Positions 63,448-64,000 of a stretch of DNA of 64,000 bases are shown here, piece by piece. Source of the stretch: Nansenia antarctica (lineage: Eukaryota; Chordata; Actinopteri; Argentiniformes; Microstomatidae); NCBI GenBank assembly GCA_963989245.1, contig OZ022341.1, positions 63,145,083 to 63,209,082 of the forward strand, written 5' to 3'. How positions within the stretch are numbered: position 1 is the first letter of the stretch; each line of letters begins with the position of its first letter. Position numbers and translations under genes: made by a program. The notes beneath the pieces were generated by a model. It was not told where the DNA came from. It ran no database searches and was given only the letters and a program-made list of their open reading frames with translations.

Positions 63448-63999
63448 CTATGGTGCTTGCACATGGCCCGAAACCAAGGCAACCAGTCTGTCCCTTGAAG
63501 CATTCCCTGATGTCTCGTTAGCTGCTAGGGGCTCACCGGGAGGTTGGGGGTCAAACATGTCCTGTGCATCTGGATCTAGCTCCAGCATGTCCCCATTATC
63601 GAGACACACATTGTGCAAAAAGGCACAGGACGCAACAACCACAGGTGCAAATGTGGGTTTAACCTCCAAGGCTTTGAACAGGATAGATCTCCATCTTGTC
63701 TTCATCATTCCAATAGCCCTTTCTATGATGCTGCGGCCTCTGGAATGAGAATAATTGAAGCGCCCCTGTATTTCTCCATTAATGGGTTCCCTGTACGGTG
63801 TGATCAGGCTGATTGGTGTGTCCAAACAGGGATAGCCACCATCACCCAGAAGCATGTAACCCCTGGGAGGGTACTGTCTGGTCCTGTAAAATGTACTGTT
63901 CTTCATGATGCGCGTGTCATGAACCGACCCCGGGTAGCCTACAAAGATGTCAAGGAATTTCCCATTCGAATCACAAATTGCCTGCATGTTTATAGAAAA
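63448..63999 (-). CDS. PIF/Harbinger transposase (HARBI1-like), C-terminal part at window edge
   Basis: Minus strand, open from the right edge: INMQAICDSNGKFLDIFVGY, PGSVHDTRIMKNSTFY, MLLGDGGYPC, NYSHSRGRSIIERAIGMMKT, RWRSILFKALEVKPTF and VASCAFLHNVCL. DDE_Tnp_4 fold with VHDxRI, the second Asp in GDGGY and Glu in IIERAIGMMK. No lesion within 180 codons. The N-terminal half lies beyond the window. It is a different family from the Harbinger at 40.9-41.4 kb. Confidence 0.85.
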   Translation of the reverse strand, partial: FSINMQAICDSNGKFLDIFVGYPGSVHDTRIMKNSTFYRTRQYPPRGYMLLGDGGYPCLDTPISLITPYREPINGEIQGRFNYSHSRGRSIIERAIGMMKTRWRSILFKALEVKPTFAPVVVASCAFLHNVCLDNGDMLELDPDAQDMFDPQPPGEPLAANETSGNASRDRLVALVSGHVQAP

Positions 64000-64000
64000 G

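Overview
This is almost certainly nuclear DNA of a teleost fish. It has no operons, rRNA genes or compact coding. Instead it carries the mix usual in fish genomes: L1 and Rex1/CR1-like LINEs, RLE-type LINEs, Penelope-like elements (PLEs), a DIRS-like piece, two or three Gypsy lineages, and hAT, Tc1/mariner, PIF/Harbinger, piggyBac and pogo-like DNA transposons, plus a tRNA-headed SINE and many satellites. The species cannot be named from the sequence.

Layout. 1-8.1 kb: remnants of a ZMYM1/DUF4371 hAT, a Myb/SANT-like exon, a hAT C-terminus, a U6 snRNA pseudogene joined to a LINE tail, a DUF4806-like exon chain, and a BED-type hAT hit by two PLE pieces. 8.36-20.52 kb: one full-length L1 on the minus strand, bounded by a 16-bp target-site duplication (TSD). 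It holds a nested 1.95-kb hAT (8-bp TSD) in ORF2 and a nested 4.2-kb Gypsy element with apparently identical 192-bp LTRs between ORF1 and ORF2. 20.91-26.85 kb: a Tc1/mariner-type element with TA target sites, about 29-bp TIRs and a three-exon transposase that reads open end to end; a 3.3-kb ZMYM1-like hAT (TSD GTATGCAT) sits inside its second intron. 27-31 kb: PLE RT, HECT-domain exons and LINE 3' ends. 30.6-34.6 kb: a nearly intact Rex1/CR1-like LINE on the plus strand with one in-frame stop. 34.6-35.7 kb: Gypsy LTR, primer site and gag. 35.8-41.4 kb: a PIF/Harbinger element with convergent Myb-like and DDE genes, invaded by a piggyBac, a LINE fragment and a 25-bp satellite. 41.4-46.1 kb: a chromodomain Gypsy interrupted by a 1.2-kb segment that contains a SINE. 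46-50 kb: LINE and hAT remnants. 50.5-52.6 kb: a Tc1 end, simple repeats and a duplicated TATA-containing segment.

52.9-63 kb is the most unusual part. A composite of about 1.13 kb occurs twice (about 54.54-55.67 and 60.96-62.12 kb, minus strand). In order it joins a fragment of a SUN-domain-like gene N-terminus, a TATA-bearing leader and gag-like zinc-finger start resembling DIRS elements, and a Penelope RT YIDD motif interrupted by about 100 bp that reads as the RRM region of nuclear export factor NXF1. A third copy of the SUN-like exon, here running on into a transmembrane segment and a consensus splice donor, lies beside the second composite at 62.35-62.91 kb. Between the composites lies a satellite of about 97 copies of a 21-bp unit, facing a short inverted array of the same unit. 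The window ends inside a Harbinger transposase.

I see no clearly intact ordinary host gene. The host-like pieces (DUF4806, HECT, SUN, NXF1, Myb/SANT, U6) are fragments. All identifications are by reading motifs; no database search was run.
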